From NCBI GenBank assembly GCA_018780025.1, contig JADMKH010000202.1:1-16620 (forward strand): 16,620 nt of DNA, in the 5' to 3' direction. This DNA is from Thiobacillus sp. GTDB taxonomy: Bacteria; Pseudomonadota; Gammaproteobacteria; Burkholderiales; Thiobacillaceae. Positions 1 through 6,497 of this stretch are shown here, piece after piece (the stretch's first letter is position 1; each line of letters opens with the position of its first letter). The notes under the pieces are model-generated. The model made no database searches, was not told the DNA's origin, and saw only the letters and a program-made list of their open reading frames with translations. The translations under genes and the position numbers were made by a program.

Positions 1-585
1 GCGCGAAATCTTGTCGATTTCATCAATGTAAACAATACCCTGCTTGGCCTTGTCGACGTCGTAATCACATTTTTGCAACAGTTTCTGGATGATGTTTTCA
101 ACATCCTCACCCACGTAACCCGCTTCAGTCAGCGTAGTCGCGTCAGCAATCACAAACGGCACATTGAGCAGACGTGCAAGTGTCTGCGCCAGCAGCGTTT
201 TTCCCGAGCCGGTCGGTCCGATCAACAATATGTTGCTCTTGGCCAATTCGACTTCACTGACGCCGGCAGTGCCGCTACCCGTGTTGTTACGCAGGCGTTT
301 GTAGTGGTTGTATACCGCGACTGCCAACGATTTTTTTGCCTGGGCCTGACCGATCACGTATTGATCGAGCTTGCCGCTGATTTCATGGGGCGTCGGCAAA
401 TCAGTGCTCGACCCCTTCTGATTGTCGGCCTGCTGGATTTCCTCGCGGATGATGTCGTTGCACAGCTCCACGCATTCATCACAGATAAATACTGATGGCC
501 CAGCAATCAGCTTGCGGACCTCATGCTGGCTTTTGCCGCAAAAGGAGCAATACAGTAGTTTGTCGCTTGAGCCTTTGTCTGCCAT
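1..585 (-). CDS. clpX: ClpX, ATP-dependent Clp protease ATP-binding subunit (N-terminal part, runs off left edge)
   Basis: AAA+ unfoldase that recognises tagged or unfolded cytoplasmic proteins, unfolds them with ATP and feeds them into ClpP. The 195 visible codons begin at ATG 585-583 with AAGGA a few bases upstream. The N-terminal zinc-binding domain has Cys13, Cys16, Cys35 and Cys38 in the CxxC...CxxC arrangement. The Walker A motif GPTGSGKT is at residues 123-130 and the Walker B motif VYIDEID at about 185-191, ending at the window edge. Family members are about 420 residues, so roughly the C-terminal half lies outside. It starts 13 bases after the clpP stop, so the two are almost certainly co-transcribed. 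The frame is open throughout and nothing looks broken. Identification is by direct recognition of a highly conserved sequence. Confidence 0.97.
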   Translation of the reverse strand, partial: MADKGSSDKLLYCSFCGKSQHEVRKLIAGPSVFICDECVELCNDIIREEIQQADNQKGSSTDLPTPHEISGKLDQYVIGQAQAKKSLAVAVYNHYKRLRNNTGSGTAGVSEVELAKSNILLIGPTGSGKTLLAQTLARLLNVPFVIADATTLTEAGYVGEDVENIIQKLLQKCDYDVDKAKQGIVYIDEIDKISR

Positions 586-598
586 GCCGGTTCCTTGC

Positions 599-1255
599 TT
601 AATTGCCAGATGCTTCGATACGGCTGGTCAGTACCTTGTCGACCAAACCATAGCTGACCGCGTCGTCTGCGCTCATGAAATTGTCACGATCCGTATCGCG
701 ATCGATCGCCTCCAGACTCTGCCCAGTGTGTTTGGCCAGCATGTCATTGAGACGCCCTTTCAGGTAAAGGATCTCTTTGGCGTGAATGGCGATATCCGAC
801 GCCTGTCCCTGAAAGCCGCCCAGCGGCTGGTGAATCATGACGCGCGAGTTGGGCAGGCAATAACGCTTGCCCTTGGCACCCGCTGTCAGCAGGAACGCGC
901 CCATGCTGGCCGCCTGACCAATACAAAGCGTGGACACGTCCGGCTTGATGAACTGCATGGTGTCGTAAATCGCCATGCCAGCCGATACCGAACCGCCGGG
1001 CGAGTTGATATAGAAAAAGATGTCCTTGTCGGGGTTTTCGGATTCCAGGAACAACATTTGCGCAACCACCAGATTGGCAGTTGCATCGTTGACCGGACCG
1101 ACCAGGAAAATGACCCGTTCCTTGAGCAGGCGCGAGTAAATATCGTAAGCACGTTCGCCGCGGCCGCTTTGCTCGACGACCATGGGAACCAGCCCCAGGC
1201 CCTGGGGTTCGAAGTGCTGGGAATTCGAAATTCCGCGTTCAAAATCAATGTGCAT
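599..1255 (-). CDS. clpP: ClpP, ATP-dependent Clp protease proteolytic subunit
   Basis: Serine peptidase that forms the tetradecameric chamber degrading substrates delivered by ClpX or ClpA. The protein has 218 residues, normal for the family. The catalytic triad is visible as Ser117 (in GQAASMGA), His142 (in MIHQPLGG) and Asp191 (in DTDRDNF). The oligomer and substrate groove motif NSPGGSVSAG is at 84-93. The start ATG 1255-1253 shares its A with the TGA stop of tig (TGATG), which favours translational coupling. The first 24 residues are poorly conserved and probably a propeptide or flexible leader; a start at Met25 is the only realistic alternative. The order tig-clpP-clpX is typical of proteobacteria, where a lon gene often follows clpX. 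Confidence 0.97.
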   Translation of the reverse strand: MHIDFERGISNSQHFEPQGLGLVPMVVEQSGRGERAYDIYSRLLKERVIFLVGPVNDATANLVVAQMLFLESENPDKDIFFYINSPGGSVSAGMAIYDTMQFIKPDVSTLCIGQAASMGAFLLTAGAKGKRYCLPNSRVMIHQPLGGFQGQASDIAIHAKEILYLKGRLNDMLAKHTGQSLEAIDRDTDRDNFMSADDAVSYGLVDKVLTSRIEASGN

Positions 1256-2553
1256 CAGGCACGTCCCATCAGTTCTTCAAAGGAGGTTGTCACGTCTTCC
1301 ACTTGGGCCTGACCTGCGACCCATGCTACCACATTCTCTTCCAGCGCCAGGGACTCGATCTCCTGCATCCGCTCGGGGCTTTGGTAGTACCACTGCATCA
1401 CCTGTTCGGGCTCCTCGTAGCTTTGTGCCTGCTCCAGTATCAAGGCACGAATCTGTTCGGGTTGTGCCACCAGTTTGTGCGTCTGCACAATCTCGGCCAG
1501 GATCAAACCCAGCCGCACTCGGCGTTCGGCCTGTCCAGTAAACATATCGGCACTGAGCTTCATTGTCTGAACCCCACGCTGCTGCATATCGGCCTCCGTC
1601 ATGCTGCGCAAACGGTCGGTTTCCATCGCCACCAGGCTTTGCGGCAAGTCCAGCGTGCTCTTTTGCAGCAGTAATTCCATGGTCTGCTCTTTCAGCTTCG
1701 TCTGCACGCGGCGTTTTACTTCGCGCTCCAGATTGGACTTCACTTCAGCCTTTAGCGTTTCCACATTGCCGTCTTCAACGCCCAGCGCCTTGGCGAATTC
1801 CGCGTCCACGGGCGACAGCACCGGAGCCTGCACCTCCTTGACCTGCACTTCGAAATGCGCTGTCTTGCCAGCGAGTTCCCTGGCAGCATATTCAGCCGGA
1901 AAGGTGAGGGCGAAACCCTTGCTGTCGCCCGCCTTGAGGCCGGTCAGACTTTGTTCGAAGTCTTTCAGCAAACGGCCTTCGCCGATGACCGCGGCAAAGT
2001 CTTCGCCCTTGCCGCCTTCAAAAGCCACGCCATCGACCGTGCCCTGATAGTCGAACTTGAGCAGATCGCCCTCGGCTGCGGCTTTGTCTGCCGTTTCAAA
2101 GGTACGGCGCTGTTTTTGCAGCACTTCCAGTGTCTTCATCACCTCAGCCTCGCCCAGACCCACAACGGCGCGGCTGATCTTACCCGTGCTCAGATCATCA
2201 ATCCTGACTTCAGGATAGACCTCAAAACTGGCGCTGAAAGTCATTTCTGCGGTATCTGTTTGACCCGCTTTCGGCTCGAAGCGCGGGTAGCCGGCAATCT
2301 TGAGCTGGTTTTCCTGCACGGCGTCGCCAAAACGCGTCTGCAAGGTTTCGCCCAACACCTCCTGACGCACGCCAGGGCCATGTTGACGCGCCACAGCGCC
2401 GAGCGGCGCCTTGCCAGGACGGAAGCCATCCATCTTGACGTTGCGTGCCAAGCGCTTGAGGCGGCTTTGTACCTCGGTTTCCAGCTGATCCATCGGAACG
2501 CTGATATCCAGGCGCCGGGCCAGACCTTCGAGAACTTCAAGATTTGCTTGCAT
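1255..2553 (-). CDS. tig: Trigger factor, ribosome-associated chaperone and peptidyl-prolyl isomerase
   Basis: Binds the ribosome near the peptide exit tunnel and shields nascent chains; it also has prolyl cis-trans isomerase activity. The 432-residue length matches the family. The N-terminal ribosome-binding domain carries the signature GFRPGKAP at residues 43-50. A FKBP-type isomerase domain spans about 160-242 (KFDYQGTVDG through the AHFEVQVKEV strand). The remainder is the helical C-terminal chaperone domain. The start ATG 2553-2551 is supported by AGGAAG at 2566-2561 with a 7-base spacer. It lies 52 bases downstream of tRNA-Leu and overlaps clpP by one base, so it may be read from the tRNA promoter as well as its own. 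No clear sigma-70 promoter is visible between the tRNA and tig. Confidence 0.97.
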   Translation of the reverse strand: MQANLEVLEGLARRLDISVPMDQLETEVQSRLKRLARNVKMDGFRPGKAPLGAVARQHGPGVRQEVLGETLQTRFGDAVQENQLKIAGYPRFEPKAGQTDTAEMTFSASFEVYPEVRIDDLSTGKISRAVVGLGEAEVMKTLEVLQKQRRTFETADKAAAEGDLLKFDYQGTVDGVAFEGGKGEDFAAVIGEGRLLKDFEQSLTGLKAGDSKGFALTFPAEYAARELAGKTAHFEVQVKEVQAPVLSPVDAEFAKALGVEDGNVETLKAEVKSNLEREVKRRVQTKLKEQTMELLLQKSTLDLPQSLVAMETDRLRSMTEADMQQRGVQTMKLSADMFTGQAERRVRLGLILAEIVQTHKLVAQPEQIRALILEQAQSYEEPEQVMQWYYQSPERMQEIESLALEENVVAWVAGQAQVEDVTTSFEELMGRA

Positions 2554-2605
2554 GACAATACTTCCTGGCTGAATTGAAATTGATGAGGGAACGACAAAAA
2601 CCTAA

Positions 2606-2690
2606 TGGTGCGGGAGGGGGGACTCGAACCCCCACGCCTTGCGGCGCTGGAACCTAAATCCAGTGCGTCTACCAATTCCGCCACTCTCGC
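2606..2690 (-). tRNA. tRNA-Leu, anticodon UAG
   Basis: An 85-base class II tRNA with encoded CCA (TGG at 2606-2608 on the plus strand). The anticodon loop TTTAGGT gives anticodon UAG, which reads CUN leucine codons. The D-loop has GGTAGA, the long variable arm folds as CGCC-GCAA-GGCG, and the T-arm is GGGGG-TTCGAGT-CCCCC. The sequence closely resembles the E. coli UAG leucine tRNA as I recall it. The acceptor strands are GCGAGAG and CTCCCGC, which pair except for A4 opposite C69, where E. coli has G4-C69. It lies upstream of tig on the same strand and is probably co-transcribed with it. Confidence 0.96.
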
Positions 2691-2725
2691 GGCTTGACCG
2701 TAAAACCTGCGACCAATAAGTGTAA

Positions 2726-2731
2726 TATAAT
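2726..2731 (+). promoter_or_regulatory. Possible -10 element for the hpnC-hpnD-hpnE operon
   Basis: A perfect TATAAT hexamer lies in the roughly 110-base gap between the divergent tRNA-Leu and hpnC. No good -35 hexamer is found 16-18 bases upstream (the sequence there is close to AAACCT), so the assignment rests on the -10 alone. The expected transcription start is about 2738-2739. The complementary strand (TATATT/TATTAC) may also serve the divergent tRNA promoter, so the same AT-rich patch could drive both directions. Confidence 0.35.
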
Positions 2732-2797
2732 CAAGGCGATGCTGTCACCTCACCCGACCCGGCATCCAAGCTAAGTCATTATTCCTATTCCGTTTTT

Positions 2798-3613
2798 TTG
2801 TTGCCGGTGCCGGTCGATCACTACGAAAATTTCCCTGTTGCGTCCTGGTTGCTGCCAAAACGCTTACGCCGGCCGGTAGAAGCCATCTACCGGTTTGCCC
2901 GCAGTGCGGACGATATTGCAGACGAAGGCGATGCCCAACCCACCGAACGTCTGCGACACTTGGCAGCCTACCATGCTGAGATGGATCGCATCGAAAGCGG
3001 TGAAACACCGACCGATCCCGTATTCGGTCCTCTGGCCGAAGCCATTCGTACCTATTCCATTCCGCTCGCCCCATTTCGCGACCTGTTGTCTGCATTCGCG
3101 CAGGATGTGGAAAAAACCCGTTATGCCGATTTCGGCGAAGTCATGGATTACTGCCGTCGCTCGGCCAATCCGGTGGGGCGTTTGATGCTGCATTTGTATG
3201 GCGACCATGATCCACGGCACCTGGCGTATTCCGATGCGATTTGCAGTAGCCTGCAACTGATCAATTTCCTGCAGGACATTGCGGTCGATTTCAGGAAAAA
3301 CCGTGTTTATCTGCCACAGGCCGAACTGGTGGCCCACCACGTCAGCGAAACACAGATTGCCGAGGGCGACCCATGCGGCATGTGGAACACGATGATGCTC
3401 AAGCAAATCGAGCGCACCCGCAAACTCATGCAGGCCGGCGCACCGCTCGGCCGGCTCCTCAAAGGCCGCATCGGACTTGAACTGCGTGTGACCATTCTCG
3501 GCGGCGAAACCATCCTGCGCAAACTGCATGCCGATCCCGGCTGTGTTTTTCATAACCGTCCGGTGCTGACGAAAAAAGACTGGATCAACATGCTCGGACG
3601 CGCGCTCTTTTAA
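2798..3613 (+). CDS. hpnC: HpnC, hydroxysqualene synthase (squalene/phytoene synthase family)
   Basis: In the HpnCDE pathway this enzyme converts presqualene diphosphate to hydroxysqualene. The protein is about 270 residues, a single all-helical trans-isoprenyl diphosphate synthase domain. Aspartate-rich metal and diphosphate sites are visible as DDIAD at 38-42 and QDIAVD at 159-164, followed by NRVYLP. The N-terminal block DHYENFPVAS followed by the FARSADDIADE segment is characteristic of HpnC. No ATG is in frame: the candidates are TTG 2798, TTG 2801 and GTG 2807, none with a Shine-Dalgarno sequence. GTG 2807 would give a start at PVDHYENFP, close to the usual N-terminus. The stop is two bases before hpnD. 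The function is secure; the exact start is not. Confidence 0.92.
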   Translation: MLPVPVDHYENFPVASWLLPKRLRRPVEAIYRFARSADDIADEGDAQPTERLRHLAAYHAEMDRIESGETPTDPVFGPLAEAIRTYSIPLAPFRDLLSAFAQDVEKTRYADFGEVMDYCRRSANPVGRLMLHLYGDHDPRHLAYSDAICSSLQLINFLQDIAVDFRKNRVYLPQAELVAHHVSETQIAEGDPCGMWNTMMLKQIERTRKLMQAGAPLGRLLKGRIGLELRVTILGGETILRKLHADPGCVFHNRPVLTKKDWINMLGRALF

Positions 3614-3615
3614 AT

Positions 3616-4461
3616 ATGGATGTCCATCAATACTGCCAGGACCGCGCTGCAGCCAGCGGTTCAAGCTTTTATTACAGTTTTGTCTTTCTGCCGCAGGACA
3701 CGCGACGCGCAATCACCGCGTTTTACGCCCTCTGCCGTGAACTCGACGACGTGGTGGATGAATGCCATGAGCGTCAGGTTGCGCTGGCCAAGCTCGACTG
3801 GTGGCGCGCTGAAATCGCGCAATTTGGGTCAGGCTCCCCGACGCATCCGGCAACCTGCGCGCTGTTCGACACGCCACAAGGCCGCAACACACCGCTGGCG
3901 CTGCTGCTGGAAATTGTCGATGGCATGGCGATGGATCTCGATCATCTGCGCTATCCCGACTTCAAATCGCTCAATCTGTATTGCTACCGCGTGGCAGGCG
4001 TGGTGGGCGAAGTTGCAGCCGCCTTGTTCGGCGGCCCGCGCAGCAACGACGACCGCGACACCCGCCGCTATGCGCACGAACTGGGGCTCGCCTTCCAGCT
4101 CACCAACATCATCCGCGACGTGGGTGAAGATGCGCGGCGCGGCCGGATTTATCTGCCACAGGACGAGCTGGCCCGCTTCGGCGTGCGTGAAGCCGATATG
4201 CTGAATGGAGTGGACACGCCAGCATTTCAGGCACTGATGCAGTTTCAGTTTGAACGCGCTTCGTCCTGTTACGACCGCGCCCTCGCCGCGCTGCCAGTCA
4301 ATGCGCGTCGCGCACAACGTCCTGGCCTGGTGATGGCCGCTATTTACCGCACCTTGCTGAACGAAATTCAACGCGCCGACTTTCCCGTGTTGCGCGCACG
4401 CGTTGCGCTCACCCCCGTGCGCAAGCTGTGGCTGGCCAGCAAGACCTGGCTGTTTCCATGA
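3616..4461 (+). CDS. hpnD: HpnD, presqualene diphosphate synthase
   Basis: Condenses two farnesyl diphosphates to presqualene diphosphate, the first committed step to squalene in bacteria using HpnCDE. The protein has 281 residues, as expected. It has both metal-binding motifs: DDVVDE at 44-49 and the stronger NIIRDVGED (Asp168 to Asp172) followed by GRIYLPQDEL. The second motif, with RDVGED, separates it from HpnC, which has QDIAVD. The start ATG 3616 lies two bases after the hpnC stop with no obvious ribosome binding site, so translation probably depends on hpnC. The end overlaps hpnE by four bases (ATGA at 4458-4461). Confidence 0.95.
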   Translation: MDVHQYCQDRAAASGSSFYYSFVFLPQDTRRAITAFYALCRELDDVVDECHERQVALAKLDWWRAEIAQFGSGSPTHPATCALFDTPQGRNTPLALLLEIVDGMAMDLDHLRYPDFKSLNLYCYRVAGVVGEVAAALFGGPRSNDDRDTRRYAHELGLAFQLTNIIRDVGEDARRGRIYLPQDELARFGVREADMLNGVDTPAFQALMQFQFERASSCYDRALAALPVNARRAQRPGLVMAAIYRTLLNEIQRADFPVLRARVALTPVRKLWLASKTWLFP

Positions 4462-5744
4462 CGACCGGCTTGAAACAGCCCAGCGTCGCTGTGATCGGCG
4501 GCGGCTGGGCGGGATGCACCGCTGCACTGAGGCTGGCCGAAGCCGGTATCAGCGTTACCCTGTTTGAGGCGAGTCGAACGCTGGGTGGCCGCGCGCGCGC
4601 GGTCGAAATCGAAGGTCAGATTCTCGACAATGGCCAGCACATTTTGCTGGGTGCCTATGAACAAACGCTGCAGCTGATTGCCCGCCTCAATCCCGGAAAA
4701 ACACCTGAAAGTTTGTGGCGACACCCCCTCAATCTCAAGCAACCACCCGATTTCAGCCTGGCCTGCCCGCGTCTTCCCGCCCCGCTCCATTTACTGGTGG
4801 GACTGCTCAGTGCCCAGGGATTGAGCGGGCGCGAGAAGTGGGCAGCCATACGCTGGGCGCATGCGCTGCTGCACAACCCGCGCGCGTCCGAACTTCGAAC
4901 TGTCAGTCAACTTACCCGTTCCCAGCCCGAAACGCTGAACCGCCTGTTGTGGCATCCACTTTGCGTGTCCGCCCTCAATACCCCACCGGAAATAGCCAGC
5001 GCTGCGGTTTTCCGCGATGTCATCCGAGCGGCCTTCGGTGGCCGCACGCATCACAGCGACCTGCTGCTGCCGCGACGCGACCTGACAGCGCTGCTGCCCG
5101 CGCCTGCGGCTGCGCGCCTGATCGAACTCGGCGGGTCTGTTCGCCTGTCCAGCCGCGTAAGCAGCCTTGAGGCCACACCGGACGCCATCACGTTGCATGC
5201 ACGCGATGAGTCGGCCATTTTCAGCCACGCCATTGTGGCCACCGCCCCGCAGCACGTGTCAGGATTGGCAGCCTCAATTCCCGCACTTGAATCCGTGGTG
5301 CGCGACGTCTCCACCTATCATTACCAGCCCATTGCTACCGGCTACATACAATACGATCCAGCGTTTCAGCTCACGCACCCCCTGTTCGCTTTGGCTAATG
5401 GCCCCGCACAGTTTGTGTTCGACCGCGGCCAAAGTCATGGCCAGGCCGGATTGCTGGCGTTTGTTGCCAGTGCCGCAGCAAACCTGTCTCCGGACTGGCT
5501 GGATCAGGCAGAAGCCCAATTGCAGCGAATAGCGCAACCGGGATCGCCGCGTTGGCGCAAAAGCATCGTCGAAAAACAAGCGACCTACAGCTGCGTACCC
5601 AACATGGCACGCCCCGACGTTTGCACCGCGCATCCGCGCCTTTTTCTGGCGGGGGATTACACAGCCGGCCCCTACCCCGCCACGCTCGAAACTGCAACAC
5701 TGAGCGGAGTACAATCGGCCGGCGCATTACTTAGGCAGCTATGA
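4458..5744 (+). CDS. hpnE: HpnE, hydroxysqualene dehydroxylase (FAD-dependent)
   Basis: Flavoprotein of the amine oxidase/phytoene desaturase superfamily that removes the hydroxyl of hydroxysqualene to give squalene. The 428-residue product starts with a Rossmann FAD-binding fold, VIGGGWAG at 12-19, followed by a strand ending in Glu (TLFEAS) and GGRAR. The C-terminal FAD-binding motif AGDYTAGPYPATLE begins near residue 398. I chose ATG 4458 because it overlaps the hpnD stop as ATGA; an upstream in-frame start at 4428 would only extend into hpnD. It overlaps the next gene by four bases in the same way. With hpnC and hpnD it makes a complete farnesyl diphosphate to squalene module. No squalene-hopene cyclase is adjacent, so use in hopanoids is inferred. 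Confidence 0.94.
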   Translation: MTTGLKQPSVAVIGGGWAGCTAALRLAEAGISVTLFEASRTLGGRARAVEIEGQILDNGQHILLGAYEQTLQLIARLNPGKTPESLWRHPLNLKQPPDFSLACPRLPAPLHLLVGLLSAQGLSGREKWAAIRWAHALLHNPRASELRTVSQLTRSQPETLNRLLWHPLCVSALNTPPEIASAAVFRDVIRAAFGGRTHHSDLLLPRRDLTALLPAPAAARLIELGGSVRLSSRVSSLEATPDAITLHARDESAIFSHAIVATAPQHVSGLAASIPALESVVRDVSTYHYQPIATGYIQYDPAFQLTHPLFALANGPAQFVFDRGQSHGQAGLLAFVASAAANLSPDWLDQAEAQLQRIAQPGSPRWRKSIVEKQATYSCVPNMARPDVCTAHPRLFLAGDYTAGPYPATLETATLSGVQSAGALLRQL

Positions 5745-6484
5745 AAGATTACCTCCCCCGTTCTGATCTGCTTGCAGGTCGCGTCATTCTCGTTACCGGT
5801 GCCAGCTCGGGCCTGGGGCGTTCCGCCAGTCTGGCCTACGCGCGTCACGGTGCCACGGTGGCCTTGCTCGCACGCGATGCAGACAGGCTGGAAACGGTTT
5901 ACGACGAAATCGTCGCCTCAGGCGGCCCGGAGCCAGCCATGTTTCCGTATGACCTGGCGACGGCTGACGACCGCAGCCTGGAAACCCTGGCGGGTACGAT
6001 TGCCCATCATCTGAAGCGGCTCGATGGCGTGCTGCACAGCGCGCATCAGTTTTACAGTCTGACCCCGCTGGAGCTGCAAACGCTGGAGCAATGGCAAGCC
6101 CTGATGCGGGTCAATTTAATTGCGCCATTTGCGCTGACCCGTGCCTGCTTGCCGCTTCTGAAACAGGCGCCTGATGCTTCTATCGTATTTACAGGCGAAA
6201 CCCATGGTCATCATCCAAGTGCTTACTGGGGTGGCTACGCGGTGGCCAAATCCGGGCTCGAAACCCTTACTCGCGTCTGGGCAGACGAGCTCAATTCGAA
6301 CGAAGCGTTACGCGTGAACACACTGATTCCCGGTCAGGTTGCAACCACCTTGCGCACGCGCACTCACCCGGGACTTTCGCCCGATTCACTTCCCGGCATC
6401 GACGCGTTGATGCCCTGGTATCTCTATTTGATGGGGGAAGACAGTCGTTCCGTTCGCGGCCAAATTATCGAATGTCAGACCTGA
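5741..6484 (+). CDS. Short-chain dehydrogenase/reductase, YciK-like, with atypical active site
   Basis: Classical-size SDR (247 residues) with an intact cofactor motif TGASSGLG at 19-26 and the catalytic pair YAVAK (Tyr166, Lys170). Two usual SDR signatures are altered. The NNAG motif reads HSAH at 99-102, and the catalytic Ser, expected 12-13 residues before the Tyr, is replaced by Glu153-Thr154 in TGETHG. The overall pattern (FTG-x-T/S-xG followed by YWGGYAVAK) resembles the YciK branch. From memory, related betaproteobacterial proteins carry similar changes, so this may be a genuine subfamily; Thr154 could stand in for Ser. The substrate is unknown. The start ATG 5741 overlaps the hpnE stop by four bases, so it is translated with the squalene genes, which suggests but does not prove a link to isoprenoid or membrane lipid metabolism. 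Confidence 0.85.
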   Translation: MKDYLPRSDLLAGRVILVTGASSGLGRSASLAYARHGATVALLARDADRLETVYDEIVASGGPEPAMFPYDLATADDRSLETLAGTIAHHLKRLDGVLHSAHQFYSLTPLELQTLEQWQALMRVNLIAPFALTRACLPLLKQAPDASIVFTGETHGHHPSAYWGGYAVAKSGLETLTRVWADELNSNEALRVNTLIPGQVATTLRTRTHPGLSPDSLPGIDALMPWYLYLMGEDSRSVRGQIIECQT

Positions 6485-6497
6485 TCCTGTTAATGCC

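Noticed and set aside
1279..1286. AAAGGAGG, a perfect Shine-Dalgarno-like string on the plus strand
   Set aside because: It lies inside tig, which is read on the other strand, and no credible plus-strand protein follows.
2793..2799. Run of seven T just before hpnC, suggesting a homopolymer frameshift hiding an upstream ATG start
   Set aside because: The only nearby ATG (2739) reaches a TAA at 2772, before the T-run, so a change in the run length would not join it to hpnC.
2864..3712. Long minus-strand open frame (282 codons) opposite hpnC
   Set aside because: It is an antisense shadow of a GC-rich gene; the product has no recognisable motifs, and the plus-strand frame encodes a clear HpnC.
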